A stretch of DNA of 64,000 nt from CAWBQO01 sp963790965 (lineage in GTDB: Bacteria > Bacteroidota > Rhodothermia > Rhodothermales > DASSAV01): positions 868,001-932,000 of the forward strand of contig CAWBQO010000003.1 in the NCBI GenBank assembly GCA_963790965.1, given 5' to 3'. Positions 37,628 through 46,294 of the stretch are shown here, one piece after another; the first letter of the stretch is position 1, and each line of letters opens with the position of its first letter. Position numbers and translations under genes: made by a program. The notes under the pieces were generated by a model. That model did not search any database. It was not told where the DNA came from and saw only the letters and a list, made by a program, of their open reading frames with translations.

Positions 37628-38686
37628 CTACCGATCCCGAAAAATCTTGACCAGCAATGCGCCTTCCGTGTCGATAAGGCCCCGGTACATCCCCGCCGTG
37701 TTGAAGGGCATTGCCACACGGCCTGCGCCGTCCATCGCGATCAGCCCCCCGTCTCCACCGAGCGCCGGAAGCGTGCCGTGGATCACCGCTGCGGCCGCGG
37801 CCTCTACGGAAAGGCCCCCAAACTGCATGAGCGAGGAAACTTCGTGCGCCAGCACTCCGCGGATGAAGTATTCACCGGAACCGGTCGCGGAAACGGCACA
37901 CGTCCGGTTGTTCGCGTACGTGCCCGCACCAATGAGCGGCGAGTCCCCGACGCGGCCGGGGCGCTTGTTGGTCATGCCTCCCGTGGACGTGCCGGCGGCA
38001 AGATTTCCGTTCCGGTCGAGCGCCACCGCGCCGACGGTCCCGTACTTGAAGTCGTCATCCGGCCCGGGTCCGGACTCCGAACGTTCCCTGTTCTCCGACG
38101 ACTCCGCAGCCCGTTCCCGGGCACGTTGAAACTGTTCGAGGCGGCGCGGGGTAATGAAATATTCCGGGGGTACCTCCTCCGCACCCTGCTCTCGCGCAAA
38201 GGCATCGGCACCCGAGCCGGTCAGGAGGACGTGCGGCGTGCGTTCCATCACCATTCGCGCCAGGCTGATCGGGTGCTTTGCCGTATGAACACCTGCCACC
38301 GCCCCGGCGCTACGGTCCTTTCCGCTCATGATGGCGGCGTCCAACTCCGCCACCCCTTCCGCCGTCAACACCGCCCCCTTGCCTGCGTTAAAAAGCGGCG
38401 AATCCTCCAGGAGGCGAAGGGCCGCATCGACGGCGTCGAGTGCGCTACCTCCCTGCAGAAGCACCGCATGTCCTGCGCGAAGCGCCGCTTCGATGCGCTC
38501 GCGGTAGAGGGCTTCATCTTCAGCGGAGAGGTGCTCCGGCAGGATCGTTCCCGCCCCGCCGTGTACCGCGATCGCCACAGGATGAACATCGGAGATCTGC
38601 GCCGCCACCGGAGCCGTTCCGGCAGCAAGCAGCGTGGCGGCGAGTACGGGCAGGAGGGTCAAAAACGGAGCGGTTACATGGTTCAT
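37628..38686 (-). CDS. Isoaspartyl peptidase/L-asparaginase, Ntn-hydrolase (Thr type)
   Basis: A 352-residue Ntn-hydrolase that cleaves isoaspartyl dipeptides and asparagine. A signal peptide (MNHVTAPFLTLLPVLAATLLA) places it in the periplasm. The alpha subunit starts AIAVHGGAGTI. Autocleavage is expected before Thr217 in KYGTVGAVALD, followed by the substrate loop GNLAAGTSTGGMTNKRPGRVGDSPLIGAGTYA. The central linker (about 190-213, Arg/Glu/Ser rich) is the normally variable, disordered tail of the alpha chain. It is divergent from the ECF sigma gene, with about 200 bp between them. Confidence 0.95.
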   Translation of the reverse strand: MNHVTAPFLTLLPVLAATLLAAGTAPVAAQISDVHPVAIAVHGGAGTILPEHLSAEDEALYRERIEAALRAGHAVLLQGGSALDAVDAALRLLEDSPLFNAGKGAVLTAEGVAELDAAIMSGKDRSAGAVAGVHTAKHPISLARMVMERTPHVLLTGSGADAFAREQGAEEVPPEYFITPRRLEQFQRARERAAESSENRERSESGPGPDDDFKYGTVGAVALDRNGNLAAGTSTGGMTNKRPGRVGDSPLIGAGTYANNRTCAVSATGSGEYFIRGVLAHEVSSLMQFGGLSVEAAAAAVIHGTLPALGGDGGLIAMDGAGRVAMPFNTAGMYRGLIDTEGALLVKIFRDR

Positions 38687-38891
38687 GACGGCGGTAGTTA
38701 TGGGCCTTCAGCCCGATCTACGTGGCGGCACCAGGCTTCTGTCCGAAAGATAAAGGTAGCAGACACGCTTTGCACGCCTTTGAATGATATGTAATAACCC
38801 TCCGGACCTTTCGCATAGCGCTCCCATCCGGAGTACCTTCCGGTAGTTGGAAAAGTCCCAGGCCCGTTTAAAGCATCAATTCGCCTCTTTC

Positions 38892-39554
38892 GTGATAAAG
38901 AAAACTCCTTCATCTACAGACGCCGCCGTGAAGGTCTCCTCGCCGCAGACCGCCGATCCCATGGCGGAGCTGCGCGACATGCCGGACGAGGACCTGATGG
39001 AACTCTTCCAGCAAGGAACGGTCGAGGCGTTCAACATCCTCGTCGAACGGTATTCCGAGCGGCTGAAGCACTATCTTTACGGCTTCCTCGGAGACCAGCG
39101 CCGCTGCGAGGACCTTTTGCAGGATACGTTCTTGCGTGTCTACCGCAACCGGCACTCCTACCAGCGCATTGCCAAGTTCTCGACGTGGCTCTATACCATT
39201 GCGGGTAACCTCGCGCGGTCGGAGTACCGCAAGCGCAAACGTCGCCGAATGACCTCGATTCAGTCCGTCAGCAGGGATAATGAGGAATACGAACTTCCGC
39301 TCCCCGACGAGACGTACCTGCCGGACCGCTTTGCGGAAAGCCAGCTGCAAGACCGGTACATCCAGGACGCCCTCCGGCAGATCCCGACCTCCTTCCGGGA
39401 GGTGGTCATCATGCGCGACATTCAGCAGCTTGCTTACGAGGAGATTGCTGCGATCACCGGCCTGCCGATGGGCACGGTGAAGAGCCGCATCAATCGCGGG
39501 CGGACAAAGCTCCAGGGACTCCTGAAAGACGTATATCATACCCAAGAGGCGTGA
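38892..39554 (+). CDS. RNA polymerase sigma factor, ECF (RpoE-like)
   Basis: An ECF sigma factor of about 220 residues. Region 2 is VEAFNILVERYSERLKHYLYG, then RCEDLLQDTFLRVYRNRHSYQ and FSTWLYTIAGNLARSEYRKRKRRR. Region 4 is IQDALRQIPTSFREVVIMRDIQQLAYEEIAAITGLPMGTVKSRINRGRTKLQ. The start is uncertain: GTG at 38892, TTG at 38847 and GTG at 38928 all precede the conserved part, and no ribosome site stands out. No anti-sigma gene is adjacent, so it belongs to the self-standing type common in this phylum. A strong terminator follows. Confidence 0.92.
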   Translation: MIKKTPSSTDAAVKVSSPQTADPMAELRDMPDEDLMELFQQGTVEAFNILVERYSERLKHYLYGFLGDQRRCEDLLQDTFLRVYRNRHSYQRIAKFSTWLYTIAGNLARSEYRKRKRRRMTSIQSVSRDNEEYELPLPDETYLPDRFAESQLQDRYIQDALRQIPTSFREVVIMRDIQQLAYEEIAAITGLPMGTVKSRINRGRTKLQGLLKDVYHTQEA

Positions 39555-39574
39555 AAAAACGTCCCTCGTGTCTT

Positions 39575-39618
39575 TCGTGCCCCTCCGGAGAGGTATTCGG
39601 AGGGGCACGATGCTTTTT
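39575..39618. terminator. Bidirectional terminator between the sigma gene and the 36-aa gene
   Basis: A 13-bp perfect stem, TCGTGCCCCTCCG (39575-39587) with CGGAGGGGCACGA (39598-39610), closes a 10-base loop. CTTTTT follows on the plus strand. It lies between two converging genes. Confidence 0.85.
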
Positions 39619-39640
39619 ACTGATTGAGGCTTCTCTGCCT

Positions 39641-39751
39641 TCAGGCGATCAGGCTCAGCATTGCCATCAGCGCAGCGACCGCCGCCAGAATGCTTACGGC
39701 CGTCAGCAGTTCGCGGCGCTTCTTTCCTTTCATAAGGTTGCCGTACGTCAT
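39641..39751 (-). CDS. 36-residue single-pass membrane protein
   Basis: A very short gene, read directly from the sequence. A Shine-Dalgarno AGGAG lies 10 bases before the ATG at 39751. The product has a basic N-terminal part (MKGKKRREL) followed by one hydrophobic helix (TAVSILAAVAALMAMLSLIA) and stop. This is the classic layout of a bacterial small inner-membrane protein. ATG at 39733 is an alternative start. It converges on the ECF sigma gene, and the bidirectional terminator closes both. I do not recognise a family; function unknown. Confidence 0.6.
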   Translation of the reverse strand: MTYGNLMKGKKRRELLTAVSILAAVAALMAMLSLIA

Positions 39752-39831
39752 GGAGAATGTTCTCCTCTATTACGGCAAACCGATCGTCCGATGCTGCGGG
39801 GGAAACCCGCAACCTGCAGCGGGCGAAGCTC

Positions 39832-40009
39832 CTAAAAGGCTGTTAAAATAACAGAACGCGCTGAATGTAGCTGATGATATAGACCAATGCACCCAAGCAA
39901 CTTCCCCCTTGAGGGGGATTTAAGGGGGTGTTAGACGGCACTCCAGTCGCGCACGTTGCCCTGAAAATCTGCAATACATCCCGTCGATCGGAAATCAACA
40001 GGCTTTTAG
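39832..40009 (+). repeat. Dispersed 178-bp MITE-like element, copy B
   Basis: The best-preserved copy. The left end CTAAAAGGCTGTTAAAAT and the right end, read on the opposite strand as CTAAAAGCCTGTTGATTT, form an imperfect 18-bp terminal inverted repeat with 14 of 18 matches. Inside are AACGCGCT, the hairpin TCCCCCTTGAGGGGGA, GGGGGTGTTAGACGGC and CTGCAATACATCCCGTCGAT. The two bases flanking each end are TC, a possible 2-bp target duplication. It is located between the 36-aa gene and the aldo/keto reductase. Confidence 0.85.
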
Positions 40010-40030
40010 TCCACCTCTCACTGCGACCAT

Positions 40031-40990
40031 TCAGTCGGAGTGCGCTCCCAACGGTAAGAGCGCAGGCGCTCGATCATTTTTTTCGGAGAGGCCCTGTCCG
40101 TCGGAGGCCGCGAGGTTCGCCGCCGCGTGCTTCATCTTGCGCATTCCGGGAATCACCGTACTCACGTCCGGGTTGCTGAGGATAAACCGCAACGCCATTT
40201 CCGGCAGATCCATTCCCGGCGGAACGAGCGGCTTCAACGCCTCCGCGTGGTCGACGCTGGAGTCGAGATTTTCCTTGACGAAGTACGTGCTCCGCCAATC
40301 GTCGGCCGGCCACGAGGACTCCTTTGTCAGGTTTCCCGTGAGACTTCCTTCATCGAAGGGCACGCGCGCAATGACGGCCACGTCCATCTCACGGCACGCC
40401 GGAAAGAGCTCGTCTTCCGGGTTCTGATCGAAAATGTTGTAGATCGCCTGCACGGCGTCAACGGCGCCGCTCCGCACCGTACGAATACCATTCCACGGCT
40501 CCCATCGGTTGATGCTGATGCCGGTGGCGTCAAAAAGGCCTTGCCGCTTGAGGTCGTCTACCCGCGCAATCCACTGGTCGTCGTCGGCCCAGGCATCTTC
40601 CCATACGTGGAATTGAAACAGGTCGAACCGGTCGAGTCCGGCGTTCCGCAAGCTGCGGTGAACGTACTCCTCGATGTAGTCCGGCGGGAATACGTCCTCC
40701 ACCTTCGCGCCTCGGCGGCTCGGCCATTGCCGGTTCTTCGGCGGGATTTTCGTTGCCGTGTAGAGCCGCGTGCCTGGGTTGGCGCGGACGAGATTGCCCA
40801 GCAGGGCTTCGCTTTTGCCGTCTCCGTAGGCATAAGCCGTGTCGAAAAAGTTACAACCTTCATCCACAGCAAACTGCAAAGCTGAACTGGACTCCTCATC
40901 GTCGCTGCCGCTCCATCCGGCCATGCCCCACATGCCGTATCCCACTTCGCTAACGCGCCAGCCTGTTCGTCCAAATGTTCTGTACTCCAT
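40031..40990 (-). CDS. Aldo/keto reductase with frameshifted C-terminus
   Basis: An NADPH-dependent carbonyl reductase of 319 residues as read. The AKR tetrad is present: Asp50 and Tyr55 in FFDTAYAYGDG, Lys81 in YTATKI and a His in FQFHVW near 128. The cofactor region lies near ILSNPDVSTVIPGMRKMKHAAAN. The last 17 residues do not match the family. Inserting a frame change at a run of seven A (40077-40083 on the plus strand as T) gives an ending beginning MIERLRSYRW and closing TPTEWSQ, the usual close of this subfamily, with the stop at 40018. Either a one-base insertion or a sequencing error in the homopolymer explains this. The protein is probably functional if expressed. Confidence 0.9.
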   Translation of the reverse strand: MEYRTFGRTGWRVSEVGYGMWGMAGWSGSDDEESSSALQFAVDEGCNFFDTAYAYGDGKSEALLGNLVRANPGTRLYTATKIPPKNRQWPSRRGAKVEDVFPPDYIEEYVHRSLRNAGLDRFDLFQFHVWEDAWADDDQWIARVDDLKRQGLFDATGISINRWEPWNGIRTVRSGAVDAVQAIYNIFDQNPEDELFPACREMDVAVIARVPFDEGSLTGNLTKESSWPADDWRSTYFVKENLDSSVDHAEALKPLVPPGMDLPEMALRFILSNPDVSTVIPGMRKMKHAAANLAASDGQGLSEKNDRAPALLPLGAHSD

Positions 40991-41145
40991 GATCTGAAAT
41001 GATAATTAAGGTTCGAGCAGAAACAAATGCACCACCGGGCGAGGCTACAGCGCAGTCTCCACCGGAGTAGAAACATGTATTTGCATGGCTACCGCCCTCG
41101 TGCGTACACGCCTTGCAATAAAGAAGTTGTACAGGTGACATAGTC

Positions 41146-41174
41146 TTGACGTTCTCGTAACATGCCGTATCTTA
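41146..41174 (+). promoter_or_regulatory. Possible sigma-70-like promoter for the second response regulator
   Basis: TTGACG (41146-41151) and TATCTT (41169-41174) are separated by 17 bp, about 85 bp before the start codon. The match to the proteobacterial consensus is fair, but bacteria of this phylum often use a different core promoter, so the call is weak. Confidence 0.3.
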
Positions 41175-41259
41175 CGACCGTCGGCATCGGCGCTTCTCCG
41201 GATGACGTGCGGGCGCGATGTTGTTACGCCTTCCTCCGCTCTCCCTCCACTCTGTCCAC

Positions 41260-41712
41260 ATGAACGTTTCCTCTACTTCGCTCGTGATCGTGTTGGCGGA
41301 AGATGATCCGGATGACCGGATGTTCGCCGTGCGCGCGCTGAAGGAGAGTCGCATTAGCCACCGCGTCGAGTGTGTGGCGGACGGCGAAGAGCTGCTGGCT
41401 TACCTGCGCCGCGAAGGCCGCTACTTGGACCCCTCGCTTTCGCCCCGCCCGGGCTTGATTCTGCTCGACCTGAACATGCCGCGGATGGATGGTCGGGAAG
41501 CGCTGGAGGCCATCAAGTCCGATGCGGCGCTGAGGCGCATTCCGGTCGTGGCGCTCACAACCTCACAGGCCGAGGAGGACATCGTGCGCCTTTACGACCT
41601 TGGCGTGAACGCCTTCGTCACCAAGCCCGTCACGTTCGACGCTCTCGCCCAGGTGCTGCGCGCACTCGGCGAGTTCTGGTTCGAGATCGTCAAACTGCCT
41701 CCGCAGGACTGA
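41260..41712 (+). CDS. Response regulator, single-domain Rcp/CheY type (second copy)
   Basis: A 150-residue receiver-only regulator. The acidic cluster VLAEDDPDDR, the phospho-acceptor Asp in LILLDLNMPRMDGRE, VALTTS and AFVTKPVTF all match the regulator at 2598-3056, and the C-terminal extension FWFEIVKLPPQ matches as well. The two are clear paralogues. No kinase lies beside this copy, so it must receive phosphate from an unlinked kinase, perhaps the hybrid kinase at 659-2593 (inference). ATG at 41260 aligns with the paralogue; ATG at 41218 is an alternative. Confidence 0.95.
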   Translation: MNVSSTSLVIVLAEDDPDDRMFAVRALKESRISHRVECVADGEELLAYLRREGRYLDPSLSPRPGLILLDLNMPRMDGREALEAIKSDAALRRIPVVALTTSQAEEDIVRLYDLGVNAFVTKPVTFDALAQVLRALGEFWFEIVKLPPQD

Positions 41713-41922
41713 CGCCGAAGCGCTCGCGAGTGGCGGGCCTTTGGTTCGAGTCGCTACCCGACGGCCGCTGCGCGAAATTTTATCGTCCTCCCGCGTGGAA
41801 CCACATCCTTGCCGATGCCTTTGTATCAAGGCTATTGAATGGCGGCTGTGCAGGGCGCGTCACCTCGCGGCCGCCGTCATCCGGTCCCCTTTCGATAAGG
41901 TTTATCTTCTCCATCAGCCGGC

Positions 41923-42882
41923 ATGTTGCTGCAAGGCTTACTTTTTCTGGTTGGACTGGTGGTGCTCTACTTTGGTGCCGAGTGGCTCATAAAGGGCGCG
42001 GCCAGCCTCGCACTCGCCCTCGGCGTGCGGCCGCTCATCGTCGGGCTGACGGTCGTTGCGCTCGGCACGTCCATGCCGGAGTTCATCGTGAACGTTACGG
42101 CGGCGATCACGGGCGAAGACGCGCTCGCGCTTGGCAACATCATCGGCTCCAACATCTCCAACATCGCGCTCATCCTCGGCGCGACGGCCCTTGTGATTCC
42201 GCTGAAGGTGGGCCGGGACATGCTCAAGCGCGAGTACCCGATGATGCTCGCGGCCATGTTCATCTTCTTTGGTCTTGCACTCGACGGCAGTATCGGCTTC
42301 GTGGACGGCTTGCTGCTGGTCGGCGGACTCGCCGCATTTCTCATCTTCCTTATCGTAGACGCCCGCAGGCGCACGGCCAAAGAAGCGCTCGAAGAAGTGA
42401 AATCGGTCGAAGAGGTAGAGAGCGGCACTTCAACCCTGCACAAGGTCGCGCTGATTCTTTTGGGTATGATTGCCCTGGCGTTCGGCGCGCGCCTCATGGT
42501 CTCAGCCGCCGTATTCATTGCCGAGTCGCTGGGGGTGAGCAGCATCGTCATCGGGCTAACGGTGGTCGCTATTGGCACGAGTTTGCCGGAAATGGCAGCT
42601 TCCGTGGTGGGCGCGCTTCGGGCGGAGCCTGACCTTGCCGTAGGCAACATTATTGGCAGCAACCTGCTCAACGTTCTCTTCGTGATCGGCTTCGTATCGC
42701 TCGTTCAGCCTTTGAAGGTTGAGACGTCGAGCCTGCAAATACACTTCCCGATCATGCTCGCGTTCACGATCATGTTGTTTCCGATCATGCTCACGCACTA
42801 CAAGATCAGCCGGTTCGAAGGAGGGCTTCTTCTCGCGTCTTTCGTGGGATACCTGGCGCTGGTGCTCTTTCCTTATATGTAG
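41923..42882 (+). CDS. Na+/Ca2+ exchanger family protein (CaxA/YrbG type)
   Basis: A 319-residue inner-membrane cation antiporter with about ten helices. The two alpha repeats that form the ion site are TVVALGTSMPEFIVN with GNIIGSNISNIA, and TVVAIGTSLPEMAAS with GNIIGSNLLNVL. The inverted-repeat symmetry is visible to the eye. A cytoplasmic loop (RRRTAKEALEEVKSVEEVES) joins the halves. The family exchanges Ca2+ for Na+ or H+. The sequence is normal length and complete. The VWA-type gene follows after 54 bp. Confidence 0.95.
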   Translation: MLLQGLLFLVGLVVLYFGAEWLIKGAASLALALGVRPLIVGLTVVALGTSMPEFIVNVTAAITGEDALALGNIIGSNISNIALILGATALVIPLKVGRDMLKREYPMMLAAMFIFFGLALDGSIGFVDGLLLVGGLAAFLIFLIVDARRRTAKEALEEVKSVEEVESGTSTLHKVALILLGMIALAFGARLMVSAAVFIAESLGVSSIVIGLTVVAIGTSLPEMAASVVGALRAEPDLAVGNIIGSNLLNVLFVIGFVSLVQPLKVETSSLQIHFPIMLAFTIMLFPIMLTHYKISRFEGGLLLASFVGYLALVLFPYM

Positions 42883-42936
42883 GCCTCCCGGCGCCTCGCG
42901 CGACCGGAGAGCCTGCGTTCTGGTTTAAGCTCGCCT

Positions 42937-45084
42937 ATGCATCTTTCCTTCGGAAACAGCCTCTGGGTGATGGCGCTCCTCGCCGTCGGCGCGGCAGTGC
43001 TGGCTTTCTGGATGTACCGGCGAACGACGCCGCCCCTTGCCGGCGCGCTTCGGTGGATCCTGACCGGTCTGCGGTTCCTCTCGCTGTTCCTGATCCTTCT
43101 GCTGCTGGCCGACCCGCTGTTGCGCAGCGTCGCGACGGTGTCCCGGCAGCCCGTCGTTGCGGTGCTGATCGACGACAGCGAAAGCATCGCCGTTGCCACC
43201 GGAGACAGCCTGCCGGACGCCTACGCCGAGGCGCTGCAGCGCCTGCCCGTTGATGCCATGGGCGGCGACGTACGCGCCTACCGGTTCAGCCGCCTCGCCG
43301 GCCGCCTGCCGGAGCGCGCGGCGCGATGGAGCGATTCGTTGCAGCTTCGCGGCACCCGAACTAATCTCTCCGGCGCACTTGCGCAGGTGCGGCGGGATTT
43401 GCAGGACGAACCGCTCGCTGCCGTCGTCCTCGTCTCCGATGGCCAGTACAACGCCGGGCGCAATCCTGTTTATGCGGCGGAGACCTATCCGGTGCCGATC
43501 ATCACGGCCGTCGTGGGCGACACGACGCGGCGCACCGATGCGGCGATGCTGGACGTTGCCGCGAACGACCTCGCGTACGTGCGGGTGGAGCAACCTGTGC
43601 GCGCCCGTGTCCGACTTGAAAATGCGCCCGCCGGCGAAGTCGCCGTGACCCTCCGCGAAGGAAACCGCGTGCTCGCCCGGCAGGCATTCGAGGCGCAGCA
43701 GGGAACCGTGGAATACGATGTTGAACTCTCCTTCACGCCGGAGGCGCCCGGCCTTCGGCAATTCACCGTTTCCGTATCTCCTCTGGGGGGCGAAAAGACA
43801 CTCCAGAACAATACATCGTCGTTTGCGGTGCGCGTGCTCGACAGCAAGCGCGAGGTGCTCGTGGTGGGGGGCGCGCCCGGACCCGACCTGGCGGCGCTGG
43901 AGCGAACGCTCGGCAGCGACGCCGACATCCGGCTTACGACGGCCGTGCAAAAGGATGCGACCAGCTTCTATGACGCCGCCCCTTCCGGCGACCTGAGCCG
44001 CTTCGCCCTGATCGTGCTTGTTGGCTACCCGGCGGATGCGGGGGATTCGGCGCTGCTCCGGCGCGTTGCAGCGGCGGCGGCAGACGGCACGCCGCTTCTC
44101 GTGCTCGTAAATGCGGGCACGCAAACCGATGCGCTTCGCGCCTCACTCGGCGACTTGCTGCCGGTCGTTCCGCCTCGTGGTGGATCCGGCCTCACGGAAG
44201 TGCGACCGACGCTTACCGCCGAAGGGCGCGGGCATCCCATCCTGGACGTGCAGAACCTGGCCGACATGCGCCGCCTGCCTCCGCTGCAACTTCCTTTCGG
44301 CCCGTGGCAGGTTCAACCCGACGCCCGGGTGCTGCTTGCGATGCAGGTCAACGGCACCGCACTCGACGCTCCGCTTTTCGTCGTAGGCAGCCGCAGCGGG
44401 CGACGTTCGGCGGTGCTTCTCGCCGGTGGATTTTGGCGGTGGACGAACCTCCCGCCCTCGGCCGGTGCGCTGAGCGACCTCTGGCCCACCGTTCTTCGGA
44501 ACACCGTCTCCTGGCTGACCGCACCGGAAGACGCGCGGCCGGTTCGCATTCGCCCCGTCTCCGCGTCCTTTGAAGGCGGCGAGCCGGTTCGGTTCTCTGG
44601 CCGCGTGCTCGACGAAAGGCTGGAGGCCATTCCGAACGCCTCCGTCACGGTGGAAGTCTCCGCTCCCGGCGGAGCAGCCACCACGGCGAGCCTCAAGCCG
44701 CTCGGCGGCGGGCGGTACGAGGCGGATCTCGGCGCATTGCCGGAGGGCACGTACACCTATTCGGCAAAAGCTATAGGACCGAGCGGCCCCCTTGGCGAAG
44801 ACCAGGGTTCCTTCTCTGTCGGCCGGAGCAACGCCGAGTTTGCGCAACTTCAACCGAACACGGCGCTCATGCGCCAGATCGCCCTCCGCTCCGGCGGAAC
44901 CATGATCAGCGCCCAGGAACTCGGCCGGGTACCCGTGTGGCTTGCGCAAGGCGATCATCTGAAACCGCTCGAAACGTCTGTCGAAAAGACCATCGCGCTG
45001 CGCCGCACGGTGATCATGCTCGGCATCATTCTCGTACTGCTTTCGGCAGAGTGGTTCTTGCGGAAACGTCGTGGTCTCAGTTGA
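42937..45084 (+). CDS. VWA-type large membrane protein
   Basis: A 715-residue protein. Two N-terminal helices (LWVMALLAVGAAVLAFW; LRFLSLFLILLLLADPLL) are followed by a von Willebrand A-like region with VVAVLIDDSESIAV, GTRTNLSGALAQV and VVLVSDGQYNAG, giving the DxSxS-like metal site in altered form (DDSES). Beta-rich domains (VRARVRLENAPAGEVAV, FRFSGRVLDERLEAIPNASV) and an amidotransferase-like segment near 330-430 follow. A C-terminal helix (IMLGIILVLLSAEWFL) and a basic tail close it. This matches the BatA-like or 'glutamine amidotransferase-like' membrane proteins of the phylum, whose function is not fixed. Confidence 0.82.
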   Translation: MHLSFGNSLWVMALLAVGAAVLAFWMYRRTTPPLAGALRWILTGLRFLSLFLILLLLADPLLRSVATVSRQPVVAVLIDDSESIAVATGDSLPDAYAEALQRLPVDAMGGDVRAYRFSRLAGRLPERAARWSDSLQLRGTRTNLSGALAQVRRDLQDEPLAAVVLVSDGQYNAGRNPVYAAETYPVPIITAVVGDTTRRTDAAMLDVAANDLAYVRVEQPVRARVRLENAPAGEVAVTLREGNRVLARQAFEAQQGTVEYDVELSFTPEAPGLRQFTVSVSPLGGEKTLQNNTSSFAVRVLDSKREVLVVGGAPGPDLAALERTLGSDADIRLTTAVQKDATSFYDAAPSGDLSRFALIVLVGYPADAGDSALLRRVAAAAADGTPLLVLVNAGTQTDALRASLGDLLPVVPPRGGSGLTEVRPTLTAEGRGHPILDVQNLADMRRLPPLQLPFGPWQVQPDARVLLAMQVNGTALDAPLFVVGSRSGRRSAVLLAGGFWRWTNLPPSAGALSDLWPTVLRNTVSWLTAPEDARPVRIRPVSASFEGGEPVRFSGRVLDERLEAIPNASVTVEVSAPGGAATTASLKPLGGGRYEADLGALPEGTYTYSAKAIGPSGPLGEDQGSFSVGRSNAEFAQLQPNTALMRQIALRSGGTMISAQELGRVPVWLAQGDHLKPLETSVEKTIALRRTVIMLGIILVLLSAEWFLRKRRGLS

Positions 45085-45180
45085 GACCGCCGGGCACTTG
45101 AGGATGAAGCCGCCGGTGAGTATGTTACCTCCCGCTGCGCCCGACCTGCGGGCGCGATCGGTCTAGCGTCCGCGATCCCT

Positions 45181-46290
45181 ATGGCCCAGCGTCGAATTGT
45201 AGCCAAACTCGGCACGAGCGTGCTCACCGGCGGCACCCGGCGACTGGATCAGGCGCGCATGGTAGACATCGCCCGGCAATGCGCGGCTCTTCACCGGGAC
45301 GGGGTTGATGTCCTCATTTGCACGTCAGGTGCCATCGCCGCCGGACGGGACCGCCTCGGCTTCCCGACGCTTCCGCCGACCGTGGCGGCGAAGCAGATGC
45401 TCGCGGCCGTAGGCCAGAGCCGCCTGATGATGGTCTGGGAACGCCTCTTCGAGATCTACAACATCCACGTGGGCCAGGTGCTCCTCACCCGCGCCGACGT
45501 AGAGAACCGGCGGTCGTTTCTGAACGCCCGGGATACCCTGCAGACGCTCCTAGAACACCGCATCATTCCCATCATCAACGAGAACGACGCGGTCGCTACG
45601 GCGGAGATCAAGCTGGGCGACAATGACAACCTCTCCTCGCTCGTCAGCCTGATCGTCGAGGCTGATCTGCTCGTACTGCTTACCGATCAGGAAGGCCTCT
45701 ACTCCGCAGATCCCAATACGCACCCGGACGCGCGGCTCATCACGGAGGTGAGGGAGATCGACCGCGAAGTGCTCGATTCTGCCGGCGGCAGCGTGTCCGG
45801 ACTCGGCACGGGCGGTATGCAGACGAAGATTCACGCGGCAGGCATCGCGCGGCGGGCCGGTGCCGACGTGGTCATTGCTGCCGGACACAAGCCGGACGTG
45901 CTCCTTCGCATCGCCGCGGGCGAGTCCATTGGGACGCGCTTCCCCGCGCTCGAAACGCCGCTCGAAAATCGTAAACGCTGGATTCTTGCCGGTACGCGGC
46001 CGAATGGCGTCCTCCACGTTGATGAAGGAGCCGCGCGCGCGCTGACACTTAACGGCGGCAGCCTGCTTCCTGCGGGCATCGTCGCGGTGTCCGGCACGTT
46101 TGAACGCGGCGACACCGTGCTTGTCCGCGCGGCCGAAGGAGACATCGGCCGCGGCATCTGCCGCTACGACAGCGGCGATCTCGCTCGGATTGCCGGGCTG
46201 CAGTCGGATAGAATTGCCGAACGACTCGGTTTCGCGTATGGCGCGGTCGCCGTACACCGAAACGACCTGATCCTCAAACATCCCGCTTAA
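45181..46290 (+). CDS. proB: Glutamate 5-kinase
   Basis: The first step of proline synthesis: glutamate to gamma-glutamyl phosphate, with ATP. It has 369 residues. The amino-acid kinase domain (about 1-255) shows VAKLGTSVLTGG, CTSGAIAAGRDRLG, PIINENDAVATAEIKLGDND and GGMQTKIHAA. A PUA domain (about 275-360) contains GVLHVDEGAARAL and LPAGIVAVSGTFERGD. This is the usual long form, feedback-regulated by proline. It is followed 4 bp later by proA, a tight biosynthetic operon. Confidence 0.98.
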   Translation: MAQRRIVAKLGTSVLTGGTRRLDQARMVDIARQCAALHRDGVDVLICTSGAIAAGRDRLGFPTLPPTVAAKQMLAAVGQSRLMMVWERLFEIYNIHVGQVLLTRADVENRRSFLNARDTLQTLLEHRIIPIINENDAVATAEIKLGDNDNLSSLVSLIVEADLLVLLTDQEGLYSADPNTHPDARLITEVREIDREVLDSAGGSVSGLGTGGMQTKIHAAGIARRAGADVVIAAGHKPDVLLRIAAGESIGTRFPALETPLENRKRWILAGTRPNGVLHVDEGAARALTLNGGSLLPAGIVAVSGTFERGDTVLVRAAEGDIGRGICRYDSGDLARIAGLQSDRIAERLGFAYGAVAVHRNDLILKHPA

Positions 46291-46294
46291 CGCC

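Noticed and set aside
39551..39835. 94-residue plus-strand frame after the sigma gene
   Set aside because: It runs through the terminator hairpin and antisense to the better supported 36-residue gene.
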